Origin: Myxococcus sp. RHSTA-1-4
Lineage (GTDB): Bacteria > Myxococcota > Myxococcia > Myxococcales > Myxococcaceae
Assembly (NCBI RefSeq): GCF_020037125.1
Contig: NZ_JAIQDG010000009.1
Coordinates: 1 to 64,000 of the forward strand
DNA length: 64,000 nucleotides
Direction: 5' to 3'
The translations under genes were made by a program, and so were the position numbers. A model generated the notes under the pieces. It was not told the origin of the DNA, made no database searches, and saw nothing but the letters and a program-made list of their open reading frames with translations. Below are positions 53,666-64,000 of the stretch, one piece after another. The stretch's first letter is position 1, and each line of letters begins with the position of its first letter.

Positions 53666-54997
53666 TCAGAGCAGCCCACGCGATTTCACGTCGAGGTACG
53701 CGTTGAGCGCCGCCGCGCCGAAGCCCTTCGCGGGGGCGCGCACCACCAGGGCTCCGGCGTCACGCAGGGTGGTGGCGGTGCGGCGGTACTCGGCCTCCAG
53801 GCGCGCCGCGGCCTGCCGCGCATAGGCGTCCTGCGCCTCCCGGGGCACGGCGGTGGCGGCGGCCTCCAGGTCCTCGTCCAGCAGCGAGGCGACGACGGGC
53901 AGGTGGCGTGGGCGCAGCGCCAGGGTGCGGGTGAGGAGCCCGGCGGAGGCGTCCGGGTCCACCAGGTCCGTGAAGAGCACCACCAGCGCGCGGCGCGACT
54001 GCCGGGCGAAGGCGAAGTCGAAGGCGCGGCCGTAGTCGCTCTCCTCCAGCGCGGCCTCGGCGCGGTAGAGGGACTCGGTGATGAGGCGCAGGTGCTCGCG
54101 CCCCTTGCGCGGCGGGAGGTAGGCCCGCACGTCGCTGGCGAAGGCGAGCACGCCCACCAGGTCTCCCGCGTCCAGGCTCACCCGCGCCAGCCGCAGCGCC
54201 GCGTCCACCGCGTGGTCCAGCTTGCGGCGGCCCTGCACCCGGCCCGCCATGTGGCGCCCGCAGTCCAGCAGCAGCAGCACCGGCTGGTGCCGCTCCGGCT
54301 GCCACGTGCGCACCAGCGTGCCGCCATGGCGCGCGGAGGCCTTCCAGTCGATGTGGCGGTAGTCGTCGCCCGGGCGGTACTCGCGCAGGGACTCGAACTC
54401 GCGCCCCTCGGCCGCGCGGCGCCGCTGGGTGCGCGCGGAGGCCGAGTCCGACGTCCGTGCCAGCGCCAGGGCCTCCCGCGAGAGCGCCGTGAGGTCCGGG
54501 TACACCTTCACCGCCCGCGCGGCCGGCACGCGCACCTGGCGCCAGCACAGGCCCAGCGGGCCCGCGAGCCGCAAGTGGAGGTCCCCGAAGCTCGCGTCCC
54601 CGCGCGCGGGCGGGGTGACGAAGTACGTGAGCCGCGCCGGGGCGCCCGCTGGAATCGTGAGGGACTGGCGGTGGCCGGTGCTCTCCACGCCGGCGGGCGG
54701 CTCGTCGCGCGCCTCCAGCCGCAGGGGGCCGGCGGCGCCGCCGGTCCGCTCGAAGTCCAGGTGCACGGCGTTGGGCGTCCCGGAGGAGAGGATGGGCTCC
54801 ACGCGGCGCGACACCCGCACGTCCCCGGCGCGCGGGGCGCGGAGGAAGTCCACCGCGCAGAGCGCGGCCACCGCCACGTCCACCGCGAGCGCGAGCCACC
54901 CGAAGGCGGGGCTGGCCACCGCGAGCGCGGCCGGCAGCAACCCCGCCGCCAGCAGCGCCACCGCGAGGCCGGTGGGGACGGGACGGCCGGCGCTCAC
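53666..54997 (-). CDS. DUF58-domain protein
   Basis: 443 aa, GTG start. Two N-terminal membrane helices (about 8-50), a beta-rich part, then the DUF58 signature [46 protein letters not shown] and a von Willebrand A-like C-terminal domain ([16 protein letters not shown], metal-ion site DxGRHM-like). The family works with MoxR ATPases in envelope or stress functions. The start overlaps the moxR stop by 4 nt. Confidence 0.88.
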   Translation of the reverse strand: MSAGRPVPTGLAVALLAAGLLPAALAVASPAFGWLALAVDVAVAALCAVDFLRAPRAGDVRVSRRVEPILSSGTPNAVHLDFERTGGAAGPLRLEARDEPPAGVESTGHRQSLTIPAGAPARLTYFVTPPARGDASFGDLHLRLAGPLGLCWRQVRVPAARAVKVYPDLTALSREALALARTSDSASARTQRRRAAEGREFESLREYRPGDDYRHIDWKASARHGGTLVRTWQPERHQPVLLLLDCGRHMAGRVQGRRKLDHAVDAALRLARVSLDAGDLVGVLAFASDVRAYLPPRKGREHLRLITESLYRAEAALEESDYGRAFDFAFARQSRRALVVLFTDLVDPDASAGLLTRTLALRPRHLPVVASLLDEDLEAAATAVPREAQDAYARQAAARLEAEYRRTATTLRDAGALVVRAPAKGFGAAALNAYLDVKSRGLL

Positions 54998-55929
54998 CGG
55001 GGCACTCGCACCCGCTCGAGCGTCTGCCGGAGGACGTCGTCCGCGGTGACGCCCTCCACCTCGGCCTCGGCCTTGAGGAGGAGGCGGTGGTTGAGGACGC
55101 TGAAGGCCACGGCCTTCACGTCGTCCGGGGTGACGAAGTCCGAGCCATTCAGCGCCGCGCGCGCCTTCGCGGCCGCCAGCAGCGCCTGCGCCGAGCGGGG
55201 GCTGGCCCCCAGGCGCACGCGCGGGCTGGCGCGCGTGTCGCGCACCACGCTCACCACGTACTGGAGGATGGAGTCGTCGCAGGTGACGCGGGCCGCGCGG
55301 CCCTGGAGTTCCATCAGCGTGGGCGCGTCCAGCACGCGGTCCAGCGTGGGCGGCCGGCCCTCGCGCTGGTGGTAGGCGCGCAGCATGGTGGTCTCCGCGT
55401 CCGGCTCCGGGTAGCCCACGCGCACGCGCATCAGGAAGCGGTCCAGCTGCGCCTCGGGCAGCGGGTAGGTGCCCTCCAGCTCCAGCGGGTTCTGCGTGGC
55501 CACCACGAAGAAGTGCGGCGGCAGCGCGTGCGAGACGCCGTCGATGGTGACCTGCCGCTCCTCCATGGCCTCCAGCAGCGCGGCCTGCGTCTTGGGTGGG
55601 GTGCGGTTGATTTCGTCCGCCACCACCACCTCCGTGAAGATGGGGCCCTTCACCAGGCGGAAGGCGTTCTCCTGCGGCTGGAAGACGTTGGTGCCGAGGA
55701 TGTCCGCCGGCATCAGGTCCGGGGTGAACTGGATGCGGGTGAAGAGCAGCCCCAGCGCCCCGGCCATGCTGCGCGCCGTGAGCGTCTTGGCCACGCCGGG
55801 CACGCCCTCCAGCAGCACGTGGCCCCGCGCCAGGAAGGCCGTCACCAGGTCGGCCAGCACCTGCTGCTGTCCGAAGACGACCGAGCCGAGCGCGGCGGTG
55901 AGGCGGGAGAGGGGAGAGGCGTCGGACAT
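54994..55929 (-). CDS. MoxR-family AAA ATPase
   Basis: 311 aa. Walker [12 protein letters not shown] (about 39-49), Walker [10 protein letters not shown], sensor 1 [24 protein letters not shown], and the lid region [22 protein letters not shown]. MoxR ATPases are chaperone-like and pair with DUF58 and von Willebrand-type proteins, as with the overlapping gene downstream. The substrate is unknown. Confidence 0.92.
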   Translation of the reverse strand: MSDASPLSRLTAALGSVVFGQQQVLADLVTAFLARGHVLLEGVPGVAKTLTARSMAGALGLLFTRIQFTPDLMPADILGTNVFQPQENAFRLVKGPIFTEVVVADEINRTPPKTQAALLEAMEERQVTIDGVSHALPPHFFVVATQNPLELEGTYPLPEAQLDRFLMRVRVGYPEPDAETTMLRAYHQREGRPPTLDRVLDAPTLMELQGRAARVTCDDSILQYVVSVVRDTRASPRVRLGASPRSAQALLAAAKARAALNGSDFVTPDDVKAVAFSVLNHRLLLKAEAEVEGVTADDVLRQTLERVRVPR

Positions 55930-55991
55930 GGTGGCGGGGAAGGTAGCCCGCCGCCGCGAGGCGCGGCAGCGGTTTCGTGAGGCTCAGCGTC

Positions 55992-56915
55992 TCAGTGGGG
56001 CTTGCTCTTCAGGCCCAGCAGCGTCCCACCGAGGGAGGCCAGCGAGCCCAGCACGGCGATGAAGACACCCATGCTGGGCGTCGAGTTCATCACCTCCGCG
56101 TTGCCGAACTCCGAGGGCACCCGCGTCGAGTCCGACGCCATCTTGATGAAGATGAGGCACCAGACGAGGCACACGAAGGAGGAGATGAGCTGCCCCATCC
56201 AGGGCACCACCGGGTTGAGGCGCTCCAGCGAGCCCTTCACGCGCATGCCGATGGCCGTCATCACGAAGATGGAGAGCGCGAAGGCGCCGGCGCCCATGCT
56301 CATCAGCCCGAGGATGTCACCCTCCGTCGCCGTCTCCTTCCACGGCAGGAAGCACGAGAGCACCACCACCGCGGCGCCCCAGAAGGCGACCTTGTCTCCA
56401 CCGGCCAGGAGGCCGAACAGCTCCTTCGCGTCCCGGATGAGCTCCTCGGGGTCCGCGACGCCGTCCTCGCTGCTGCTGGCCCGGGCCGAGCGGTCCCACG
56501 GGTCCGGCCCGTCGTCGACGGGCGGCACCACGGGCTCCGGCGCGCGGCGGGGGGGCGGGGCCGGGCGGGCGGCCGGTGCCGAGCGCGAGCCTCCGGCGGC
56601 CCGGGCCGGGCGCGGCGGCGCGGAGCGGGCAATCTCGTCCATGCTCCGGATGTTGGTGGCGTCCGAGTCCGGAACGGCGGTCCGGGCGCCCGACTTCCCC
56701 TTGGGGCGCGCGGCGGCCGCGGGCTTCGCCGCGCGGCGGGGCTCCTCTGGCGCGTCGTCGTACTCCTCGGCGTTGTCGGCGGGGGGCTCGTCCGACAGGA
56801 AGGAGCCGTCGATGATGTAGTCACAGACGGAGCAGATGGACGTGTTGGCGGCTACCTTCGAGCCGCAGCCAGGGCAGTTCAGGACCAGCACTCCCGCGGA
56901 GAGAAACGCTCGCAT
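55992..56915 (-). CDS. Zinc-ribbon membrane protein
   Basis: 307 aa. N-terminal double CxxC ribbon (CPGCGSKVAANTSICSVCDYIIDG, about 14-36) is cytoplasmic, then a long Pro/Ala/acidic linker (40-170) and three to four membrane helices (about 175-195, 200-225, 240-260, 280-300). Its role is unknown; similar zinc-ribbon-linker-membrane proteins are common in myxobacteria. ATG 56915 is used; GTG 56891 is an alternative closer to the ribbon. Confidence 0.72.
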   Translation of the reverse strand: MRAFLSAGVLVLNCPGCGSKVAANTSICSVCDYIIDGSFLSDEPPADNAEEYDDAPEEPRRAAKPAAAARPKGKSGARTAVPDSDATNIRSMDEIARSAPPRPARAAGGSRSAPAARPAPPPRRAPEPVVPPVDDGPDPWDRSARASSSEDGVADPEELIRDAKELFGLLAGGDKVAFWGAAVVVLSCFLPWKETATEGDILGLMSMGAGAFALSIFVMTAIGMRVKGSLERLNPVVPWMGQLISSFVCLVWCLIFIKMASDSTRVPSEFGNAEVMNSTPSMGVFIAVLGSLASLGGTLLGLKSKPH

Positions 56916-56999
56916 CTTCGGAGCCCCGGCCCGGGGCTGTCAAACCAGATGCGGCCTAACCCCTGGATTTTCGCGGGAAATTGGCCTACGCCCCAGCGC

Positions 57000-59162
57000 A
57001 TGAGCCGACCGCACACCGCCCGTGCACTGTCCGCCTGTCTCGCCGTCCTGACGCTGTCCGCCGGCTGTGTCCATGGCGGCCCCTCACCGGAGCGGGAGCC
57101 GGTGGACGCGGCGACGCTCGCGCGCATCCGGGACTGGGAGGACCGGCGCTCGCTGGGGGATGGGGCGCTCGTCTCGCTGGCCACCGGCGCGCCGGACGCA
57201 CGGGTGCGCGCGCGGGCGCAGCGGGCGCTGGCCCGTATCCAGGACGTGGCCACGCGGGACGCGGTGCTCGCGGGGCTGAAGGACGCCGAGCCGGACGTGC
57301 GTGACGAGGCCGCCTTCGCCGCCGGCGAGCTGGCCCTGTCGTGGGAGCCGTTGACGGACGCGGAGCGCTCGGCGCTGACGGAGGCGCTGCTGGCGGCGGA
57401 GGCCGCGGAGCGCGAGCCCCGGGTGCGCGCCACGCTGCTGGACTCGCTGGGGAGGACGGGCACTCCGGCCGCGCTGGCGCGGCTGGCGGAGTTGCTCCAG
57501 GGCGGCGACGTGGCGGTGGCGGGCCGGGCCGCACTGGCGCTCGGCGTGGCCGCGCGGCGCGGTGGGGCGGCGCTGGTGGCGGGCGTGCCGCTGGCGCCCG
57601 CGGAGGCGCTGCTGGCGGCGGAGCGGCCGGTGGAGGCGCGCCATGGAGGCGCCTACCTCCTGACGACGGCGAAGCGGCCGGAGGCGCTGCCCGCGCTGCG
57701 CCGCTGCCTGGGGGACGCGGACCCGGACGTGCGCGGCCTGTGCGCGAAGGCGTTCGGGGACGTGGGCGGGCCGGAGGACTCGGTGGTGCTGGGGCGGCTG
57801 CTGGAGGACCCGGTGCCGCGCGTGGCGGCGGAGACGGCGCGCTCGCTGGCGAAGCTGGCGGCGATGTGCAGCGGGCCGTGCACGGCCGTGGAGGCCCTGG
57901 AGGCGCTGGTGCCCCGCGCGAAGCGGGTGGGGCGGGGGATGGAGACGCCGGATGCGCCGACGGCGGTGGGCCCGGCGGGCGCACCGGTGGAGACGCTGGC
58001 CCGGTCCGCGGATGGCCATGCGATTCTCGCGGTGGCCCAGCAGGGCCTGCCCGGGTTCGCCGCCCCCCTCCTCGTGTCGCTGCGGCTGGCGCTGGCGGAC
58101 GCGGAGCGGGGCGCGGCCTCGGACCTGGCGCGCGCGGACCTGGGATGGCTGGACTGCCGGCTGGCGGCGGCCCTGGACCGGCAGCGCGGCAGGCTGGCGG
58201 ACACGACGAACTGCGGCTTCGGCCGCGTGCAGGACGAGCGGCGGCTCGCCCTGGGCCTGCGTGAGACGGCGCTGGCGCAGGACAAGGGCGCCGCGGACTT
58301 CGCGGTGGGCTACCTCAGCCACCGGGACGCGCGCGTGCGCGTGGCCGCGGTGGAGGCCGTGGGCTCCCGGCCGGTGCTCCGCGCGGCCACGGCGGTGCGT
58401 CCCCTGCTGGAGGGAGACGACCTCGTGGTGGCCGGAGCCGCCGCGGCGGCCCTGGGGAAGATGAAGGCCCAGGCCCTCGCGCCCGCCCTCGAGCCCCTCG
58501 CCGCGCGCGTGCCGAGGGAGCCGGGAGACCTGGCCGAGCCGGTGGCCGGCGCGCTCGTCGCGCTCCAGGGCAAGGCCGCGGAGCCCCGGTTCCACGAGTG
58601 GCTGAAGCACCCGCACGCCAACGTGCGCCGCGTGGCCGCCGAGGCCCTCACCCAGCTCACCGGCCAGCCCGTGCGCTCCGAGCGCGTGGAGCTGCCGGCG
58701 GACACCTTCCGCCCGGAGCCCGCGCCCGCCGGGGCCGCGCTGGTGTTCCACACCGCCAAGGGCGACATCACCGTCCGGCTGGACGCCGACGAGGCGCCCC
58801 TCACCTCCGGCAACCTCTACACGCTCGCCCGGCGCGGCTACTTCAACGGCATCTCCTTCCACCGCGTGGTGCCGGACTTCGTCGCGCAGGGGGGAGACCC
58901 GCGCGGAGACGGGGAGGGCGGCCCGGGCTACTCCATCCGCTGCGAGATGACGCGCCGGCCGTACCGCCGCGGCACCCTGGGCATGGCGCTGGCGGGCAAG
59001 GACACCGGAGGCAGCCAGTTCTTCTTCACCCACGCGCCGCAGCCCCACCTGGACGGCCGCTACACGGCCTTCGGCGAGGTGGTGGCCGGCATGGACGTCG
59101 TGGACGCGCTGCTGGAGGGGGACATCATCCGCGAGGTGCGCGCGGTGACGCTGGCCCCGTGA
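57000..59162 (+). CDS. HEAT-repeat lipoprotein with C-terminal cyclophilin
   Basis: 720 aa from ATG 57000. Lipoprotein signal with lipobox LSAGC. Residues about 45-560 contain HEAT-like helical repeats (ARIQDVATRDAVLAGLKDAEPDVRDEAAFAAGELAL, LRRCLGDADPDVRGLCAKAFGDVG and others). The last 150 residues are a cyclophilin-type peptidyl-prolyl isomerase: KGDITVRLDADEAPLTSGNLYTLARRGYFNGISFHRVVPDFVAQGGDPRGDGEGGPGY, then GMALAGKDTGGSQFFFTHAPQPHLDGRYTAFGEVVAGMDVVD. It would be a membrane-anchored periplasmic foldase with a scaffold. It converges with the HD-GYP gene 1 nt apart. Confidence 0.88.
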   Translation: MSRPHTARALSACLAVLTLSAGCVHGGPSPEREPVDAATLARIRDWEDRRSLGDGALVSLATGAPDARVRARAQRALARIQDVATRDAVLAGLKDAEPDVRDEAAFAAGELALSWEPLTDAERSALTEALLAAEAAEREPRVRATLLDSLGRTGTPAALARLAELLQGGDVAVAGRAALALGVAARRGGAALVAGVPLAPAEALLAAERPVEARHGGAYLLTTAKRPEALPALRRCLGDADPDVRGLCAKAFGDVGGPEDSVVLGRLLEDPVPRVAAETARSLAKLAAMCSGPCTAVEALEALVPRAKRVGRGMETPDAPTAVGPAGAPVETLARSADGHAILAVAQQGLPGFAAPLLVSLRLALADAERGAASDLARADLGWLDCRLAAALDRQRGRLADTTNCGFGRVQDERRLALGLRETALAQDKGAADFAVGYLSHRDARVRVAAVEAVGSRPVLRAATAVRPLLEGDDLVVAGAAAAALGKMKAQALAPALEPLAARVPREPGDLAEPVAGALVALQGKAAEPRFHEWLKHPHANVRRVAAEALTQLTGQPVRSERVELPADTFRPEPAPAGAALVFHTAKGDITVRLDADEAPLTSGNLYTLARRGYFNGISFHRVVPDFVAQGGDPRGDGEGGPGYSIRCEMTRRPYRRGTLGMALAGKDTGGSQFFFTHAPQPHLDGRYTAFGEVVAGMDVVDALLEGDIIREVRAVTLAP

Positions 59163-59163
59163 C

Positions 59164-60279
59164 TCACGCGCCGCTGGCGCGGGCCAGCGGCACCGGAGGC
59201 CCGAGCGGGTGGCCATTCCAGCGCCCGTTCTCCGCCTCCTCCATCGCCTCCACCTCCTGGCGGATGCGCTGCCACTCCGTCTCGGGGACGCTCAGGAAGG
59301 CCTCGGCCAGCGCCGGGTCGAACTGCGTGCCCGCGCAGCGGCGGATCTCCTCCCGGGCCACGCACATGGGCCGGCCCTTGCGGTAGGGCCGGTCCGACGT
59401 CATCGCGTCCACCGTGTCCGCGATGCAGAAGATGCGCGCCCCGATGACGATGTCCTCGCCCGCGAGGTTCTGCGGGTAGCCCTTGCCGTCCCAGCGCTCC
59501 TGGTGCTGCAGGACGATGAGCGCCGCCTCGTGCAGGTACGGCATCTTCGCCAGCATCCGGTAGCCGAACTCCGGGTGCTTGCGCATCTCCACCCATTCAT
59601 CCGGAGTGAGCGGCCCGGGCTTGAGCAGGATGGAGTCCCGCACGCCAATCTTGCCGATGTCGTGCAGCAGCGCTCCCTGCTCGATGACGTCCAGCGCGGC
59701 TCCCGACAGCCCCACCTCCTGGGCCAGCCGCCGCGAGAAGAGCGACACGCGGCGCGAGTGCCACTGCGTCTCCGTGTCCCGGTAGTCCAGCGCGCTGATG
59801 AGCCCGTCCAGCAGGCCCGCGGTGCGCTCCACCACGCGCCGCTCCAAGTCGCGGTTGATGGCCACCAGCTCCGCGTTCTTCTCCGCCACCTCGCGCGTCA
59901 GCCGCTCGTTGGCCTCCACCAGCCGGTAGTGCTCGAAGGCCTGGCGAACGCTGCTCGTCAACTCGCTGAGGGACCAGGGCTTGCCCAGGAGGCGGAACAC
60001 CTCGCCCCGGTTGACGGCCTCGGACGCGGTGCGGAAGTCCGCCGCCGCCGTCAGCATCAGCCGCACCGCCCTCGGGTTGCGCTCACGCAGCGCCCCCAGC
60101 AGTTCGATGCCGTTGAGGTACGGCATCATGAAGTCCGTCAGCACGACGTGAAAGCCCACCTCGCGCGCAGCCAGGGCCGGGTCGCTGTGTGTCACGACCT
60201 CGTATCCTTCCGCCTGGAGAATGCGGGACAGCGCGGCGAGGATGAGTACGTCGTCATCCACCACGAGGATGCGGTCCAT
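59164..60279 (-). CDS. Response regulator with HD-GYP phosphodiesterase domain
   Basis: 371 aa. Receiver domain at the N-terminus (ILVVDDDVLILAAL; phospho-accepting aspartate in VVLTDFMMPYLNG; KPW lysine), a coiled-coil linker (about 125-165), then an HD-GYP domain: HSRRVSLFSRRLA, LLHDIGKIGVRDSIL, HPEFGYRM, HQERWDGKGYP and ADTVDAMTSDRPYR. This family (RpfG-like) degrades cyclic di-GMP. All HD and GYP-type (GKGYP) residues are present. No kinase gene is adjacent. Start ATG 60279. Confidence 0.92.
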   Translation of the reverse strand: MDRILVVDDDVLILAALSRILQAEGYEVVTHSDPALAAREVGFHVVLTDFMMPYLNGIELLGALRERNPRAVRLMLTAAADFRTASEAVNRGEVFRLLGKPWSLSELTSSVRQAFEHYRLVEANERLTREVAEKNAELVAINRDLERRVVERTAGLLDGLISALDYRDTETQWHSRRVSLFSRRLAQEVGLSGAALDVIEQGALLHDIGKIGVRDSILLKPGPLTPDEWVEMRKHPEFGYRMLAKMPYLHEAALIVLQHQERWDGKGYPQNLAGEDIVIGARIFCIADTVDAMTSDRPYRKGRPMCVAREEIRRCAGTQFDPALAEAFLSVPETEWQRIRQEVEAMEEAENGRWNGHPLGPPVPLARASGA

Positions 60280-60435
60280 ATCGACGGAGTCTCCAGGGAG
60301 GGAGGCGTGCCTGCCTCCCTTATACACGCGTCCCTCGCCGCCAATACAGGGCCCCTCCGGGGCAGGTGCGCCTCCAAACCCTGGAAATCCTTGGAGATTC
60401 CACCAGTCCGGAAGAGTCGCACATCCAAGTGACGC

Positions 60436-60465
60436 TTGCCTGCCCGCCAAGGTGTGTTTTATGGT
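60436..60465 (+). promoter_or_regulatory. Candidate promoter of the DapB-like gene
   Basis: TTGCCT (60436-60441) and TATGGT (60460-60465), 18 bp apart, about 55 bp before the ATG at 60520. It uses the same -10 and spacing as the aspS candidate. Confidence 0.4.
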
Positions 60466-60519
60466 GCGCCCGCAGGCCTCGTTGAATCGTAACCCCTTGG
60501 AATCCGGGAGCAATCTCCG

Positions 60520-61521
60520 ATGGCTAGAGCCCCCGAAGGGCCGGTGCCGGTGGTGGTGATGGGCTTGGGGTTCATCGGGCAGGAGATTGCCAGGGCCGCC
60601 ATGTCCTCGCCCGAGGTGGAGCTCATTGGCGCGGTGGACATGTCCCCGTCGCTGGTCGGGCGTCCCCTGGGTGACGTGCTGGGAGGGCCCGCCCCCCGCG
60701 TCAAGGTGATGGACTCGCTGGAGAAGGCGGTGGGCAAGCGCAGGGGCGCGGTGCTGCTGCACGCCACCGGCTCGCGGCTGCCGCAGGTGATGGACCAGAT
60801 TCTGACGGCGCTGAAGCTGGGGCTGCCGGTGGCCAGCACGTGCGAGGAGCTGGCCTTCCCGTACCTCAAGTACCCGGAGCTGGCGGAGAAGCTGGAGGAG
60901 GCCGCGGAGCGCGCGGGCGTGGCGGTGGTGGGCACCGGCGTCAACCCGGGCTTCGTGCTGGACAGGCTGGTGGCCGTCGCCGGGCAGGTGTGCGGGCCGG
61001 TGCGCCGCGCCGTCGCCACCCGCGTGGTGGACGCCCGCACCCGGCGCGAGGCCCTGCAGCGCAAGGTGGGCGCGGGGCTGACGGAGGAGGAGTTCTTCGA
61101 GCTGGTGGACGGCGAGCAACTGGGCCACGTGGGCCTGGTGGAGTCCGCCGCGCTGGCGGCCCTCGGACTCGGGCTGGATTGCGACGACTACGAAGAAGAA
61201 GTAGCCCCCGTGTTCGCGGAGGAGGACATCTCCGGCGGCGCATTCCCCGTGAAGAAGGGACGGGTGGCGGGCATGTTCCAGTCCGTGGTGGGTTTGGAGG
61301 AGGGGCAGGAGCGGGTACGGCTGGAGCTGACCATCGCCGTGGGGGCTGACGACCCGAAGGACCGCATCGAAATCGACGCGGACCCGAGGCTGGTGTTGGA
61401 AATCCCGGGGGGAGTGGCGGGTGACCGGGCCACCGCGAATGCGCTGGTGAATGCCGCGCCACGCTTGACGGCTGCCGAAGCGGGTCTCCTCACGGTGCTC
61501 GAGCTTCCGGCCGGACGTTAG
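60520..61521 (+). CDS. DapB-like NAD(P)-dependent (amine) dehydrogenase
   Basis: 333 aa. N-terminal Rossmann fold VVVMGLGFIGQEIARAAMSSPEVELIGAVDM, then GAVLLHATGSRLPQVMDQILTALKLGLPVASTCEELAFPYLKYPELA, and a C-terminal substrate domain. The layout matches the dihydrodipicolinate-reductase-like family that includes 2,4-diaminopentanoate dehydrogenase. True DapB is shorter and has different substrate motifs, so the amine dehydrogenase group is likelier. The natural substrate is unknown. The dehydratase pair follows 15 nt later. Confidence 0.78.
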   Translation: MARAPEGPVPVVVMGLGFIGQEIARAAMSSPEVELIGAVDMSPSLVGRPLGDVLGGPAPRVKVMDSLEKAVGKRRGAVLLHATGSRLPQVMDQILTALKLGLPVASTCEELAFPYLKYPELAEKLEEAAERAGVAVVGTGVNPGFVLDRLVAVAGQVCGPVRRAVATRVVDARTRREALQRKVGAGLTEEEFFELVDGEQLGHVGLVESAALAALGLGLDCDDYEEEVAPVFAEEDISGGAFPVKKGRVAGMFQSVVGLEEGQERVRLELTIAVGADDPKDRIEIDADPRLVLEIPGGVAGDRATANALVNAAPRLTAAEAGLLTVLELPAGR

Positions 61522-61536
61522 AGTCAGGAGAGGGTC

Positions 61537-61986
61537 ATGCTGGACAAGAATGCGATCGGCCGCGCCTCGCCGCCGACGCTGAACGAGGTGGAGAAGGGCG
61601 CCATCCGCCGCTTCGCGGAGGCCATTGGCGATTACAACCCCATCTACTACGACGAGGAGTACGCGCGGGCGTCCGGCTATCCCACCATCATCGCTCCCCC
61701 CACGTTCCCCGCGTCCTTCCACTCCGCCGCGGACCTGCGGGAGCTGTTGGGGGTGGGCATCAAGAGCCTCCTGCACGCCGAGCAGGGCTTCGACTACGAG
61801 CGGCCCATCTTCGCCGGCGACCGCATCTACGTGTCCACCCGCGTGTCGGATGTCTTCGAGCGCCCCGGCATCTCCGGGCGCATGGACATCGCCGTCATCG
61901 AGGACGAGGGCCGTGACGAGGAGGGCAACCTCGTGTTCCGCGCCCGCCGGACGCTGGTGGTCCGCGCCGCCAAGGAGACCCCGTGA
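61537..61986 (+). CDS. MaoC-like dehydratase subunit, non-catalytic (HadA-like)
   Basis: 149 aa hot-dog fold. The active-site region reads FAEAIGDYNPIYYDEEYARASGYPTIIAPPTFP: the aspartate is present but the usual catalytic histidine (D-x4-H) is tyrosine. This pattern fits the structural partner of a heterodimeric (3R)-hydroxyacyl dehydratase, as in mycobacterial HadAB. It overlaps the catalytic partner gene downstream, so both are made together. Confidence 0.82.
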   Translation: MLDKNAIGRASPPTLNEVEKGAIRRFAEAIGDYNPIYYDEEYARASGYPTIIAPPTFPASFHSAADLRELLGVGIKSLLHAEQGFDYERPIFAGDRIYVSTRVSDVFERPGISGRMDIAVIEDEGRDEEGNLVFRARRTLVVRAAKETP

Positions 61987-62645
61987 TGCCCGCGCGCAAG
62001 CTCTACTTCGAGGCCATCCGCGTCGGCGACGAGCTGCCGGCCCTGGCCAAGGCGCCCATCGACCGGGTGCAGCTGTCCCGCTACGCCGGCGCCTCCGGTG
62101 ACTACAACCCCGTCCACGTGGACGAGGTCTACGCCAAGAGCGTGGGCATGCCGAGCGTCTACGCCCCGGGCATGCTCGTCATGGGCATGCTGGGCCAGCT
62201 CATCAGCGACTGGGCCCGCGGCGGCCAGATGCGGCGCTACAACGTGCGCTTCATCAAGATGGTGTGGCCGGGCGACACCGTGGTCTGCAAGGGCCGCGTC
62301 AGCGACAGGCACGGCACCGGCGGCCGCTACTTCGTCGAAATCGACCTCTGGGCGGAGAACCAGCGCGGCGAGCTGGTGATGAAGGGCAGCTCACAAATCC
62401 AGCTCTTCTACTCGCTCGAGGACGAGAACCGGCAGCGCTCCGGCCAGTCGCCCATCGTCGTGGAGGTGCCGCGCGAGAGCCTGGCCACGGCCACCGCCAG
62501 CGCCGCCACCGGCCAGGCGGCTCCCGAGGAGGGCGAGGAGGGAGACGAGCGCCGCGCCGGCGCCTCCTCCAAGAAGACCGCCCCCCGCGAGAAGCCCGCC
62601 GCCAAGACGGCGACGCTCCCCACCGCCAAGAAGGCGAAGAAGTAG
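61986..62645 (+). CDS. MaoC-like dehydratase subunit, catalytic (HadB-like)
   Basis: 219 aa from ATG 61986, overlapping the HadA-like stop. Active site YAGASGDYNPVHVDEVYAKSVGMPSVYAPGMLVMGML with the complete D-x4-H. The core is about 150 residues. The last 60 are a low-complexity Ala/Lys/Glu tail (EEGEEGDERRAGA, AKKAKK), not part of the fold. Probable role: dehydration of (3R)-3-hydroxyacyl-ACP or -CoA in fatty-acid or polyketide-type chain building. Confidence 0.85.
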   Translation: MPARKLYFEAIRVGDELPALAKAPIDRVQLSRYAGASGDYNPVHVDEVYAKSVGMPSVYAPGMLVMGMLGQLISDWARGGQMRRYNVRFIKMVWPGDTVVCKGRVSDRHGTGGRYFVEIDLWAENQRGELVMKGSSQIQLFYSLEDENRQRSGQSPIVVEVPRESLATATASAATGQAAPEEGEEGDERRAGASSKKTAPREKPAAKTATLPTAKKAKK

Positions 62646-62660
62646 GCGTTTTCCCTGGCT

Positions 62661-62686
62661 TGATGGGCGGTTCCGACCGCTCATCA
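62661..62686 (+). terminator. Hairpin after the HadAB-like pair
   Basis: TGATGGGCGGT (62661-62671) pairs with ACCGCTCATCA (62676-62686), 11 bp with one G-T wobble and a TCCG loop. No T-run follows. It is positioned 15 nt after the stop. Confidence 0.5.
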
Positions 62687-62812
62687 ACGCGCGGTGTCAT
62701 TCAGGGTTGACTCAAAAATCAGTCGCCGCCACACTTCCTGCGTCTCATTCGCGCCGCTGACCCGACTTGCCCTCTTGAGGGGCTGGCAGCGAGCCATCAC
62801 GCAGGAGTGGCC

Positions 62813-64000
<1,188 letters not shown>

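Overview
The window is high-GC DNA (roughly 70% by eye) with very strong G/C preference at third codon positions. Its gene content points to a myxobacterium (Myxococcota, probably Myxococcaceae): a Hanks-type kinase with PEGA repeats, many HEAT and lipoprotein genes, a DUF4123-type secretion accessory locus, an M9 collagenase-like enzyme and a standalone SNF2 helicase. This is inferred from gene types and composition, since no complete marker gene is present (only the last 70 bases of a 5S rRNA).

Layout. 1-120: end of an rRNA operon (5S 3' end and terminator). 346-6017: PEGA-domain Ser/Thr kinase, then two overlapping KamA-like radical-SAM genes. 6044-7748: three small envelope or unknown genes on the minus strand. 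7800-14722: SpoIID-like protein, then queA-tgt (queuosine tRNA modification) and yajC-secD-secF (Sec translocon accessory), closed by strong hairpins. 14822-20997: outer-membrane barrels, recJ, a YHS protein and a lipoprotein metalloprotease-like gene. 21203-25450: aspS, then a divergent MocR regulator and PhzF-family gene.

25641-34971 is the most coherent metabolic block: an AraC-type regulator, a secreted M9 collagenase-like protease, and a tightly overlapping minus-strand operon for hydroxyproline breakdown (4-hydroxyproline 2-epimerase, three-part D-hydroxyproline dehydrogenase, pyrroline-4-hydroxy-2-carboxylate deaminase, 2-oxoglutarate semialdehyde dehydrogenase). Together these could turn collagen into 2-oxoglutarate.

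35000-43157 is patchy accessory DNA: a headless gene remnant, a lower-GC secreted phosphodiesterase with jacalin-like and ricin-type lectin domains, a beta-helix protein, an ArsR-SRPBCC-DoxX-DUF1801 operon with a 16-bp-phased CATATG array, a lipid kinase and a frameshifted LuxR-type HTH remnant.

43158-50496 holds a DUF72 gene, an Smr gene and an unusual locus that resembles a type VI secretion effector module without its structural genes. It has a DUF4123 chaperone, a 535-aa protein of unknown family, and a DNase I-like (EEP) enzyme whose catalytic domain is interrupted by a YWTD-type beta-propeller. This locus is the best candidate for an undescribed system.

50696-64000: SNF2 helicase, MoxR-DUF58 pair, zinc-ribbon membrane protein, a HEAT-cyclophilin lipoprotein, an HD-GYP response regulator, a DapB-like dehydrogenase, a HadA/HadB-like dehydratase pair and an acyl-CoA dehydrogenase cut by the window end. 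No CRISPR array, tRNA gene, IS element or prophage was seen.
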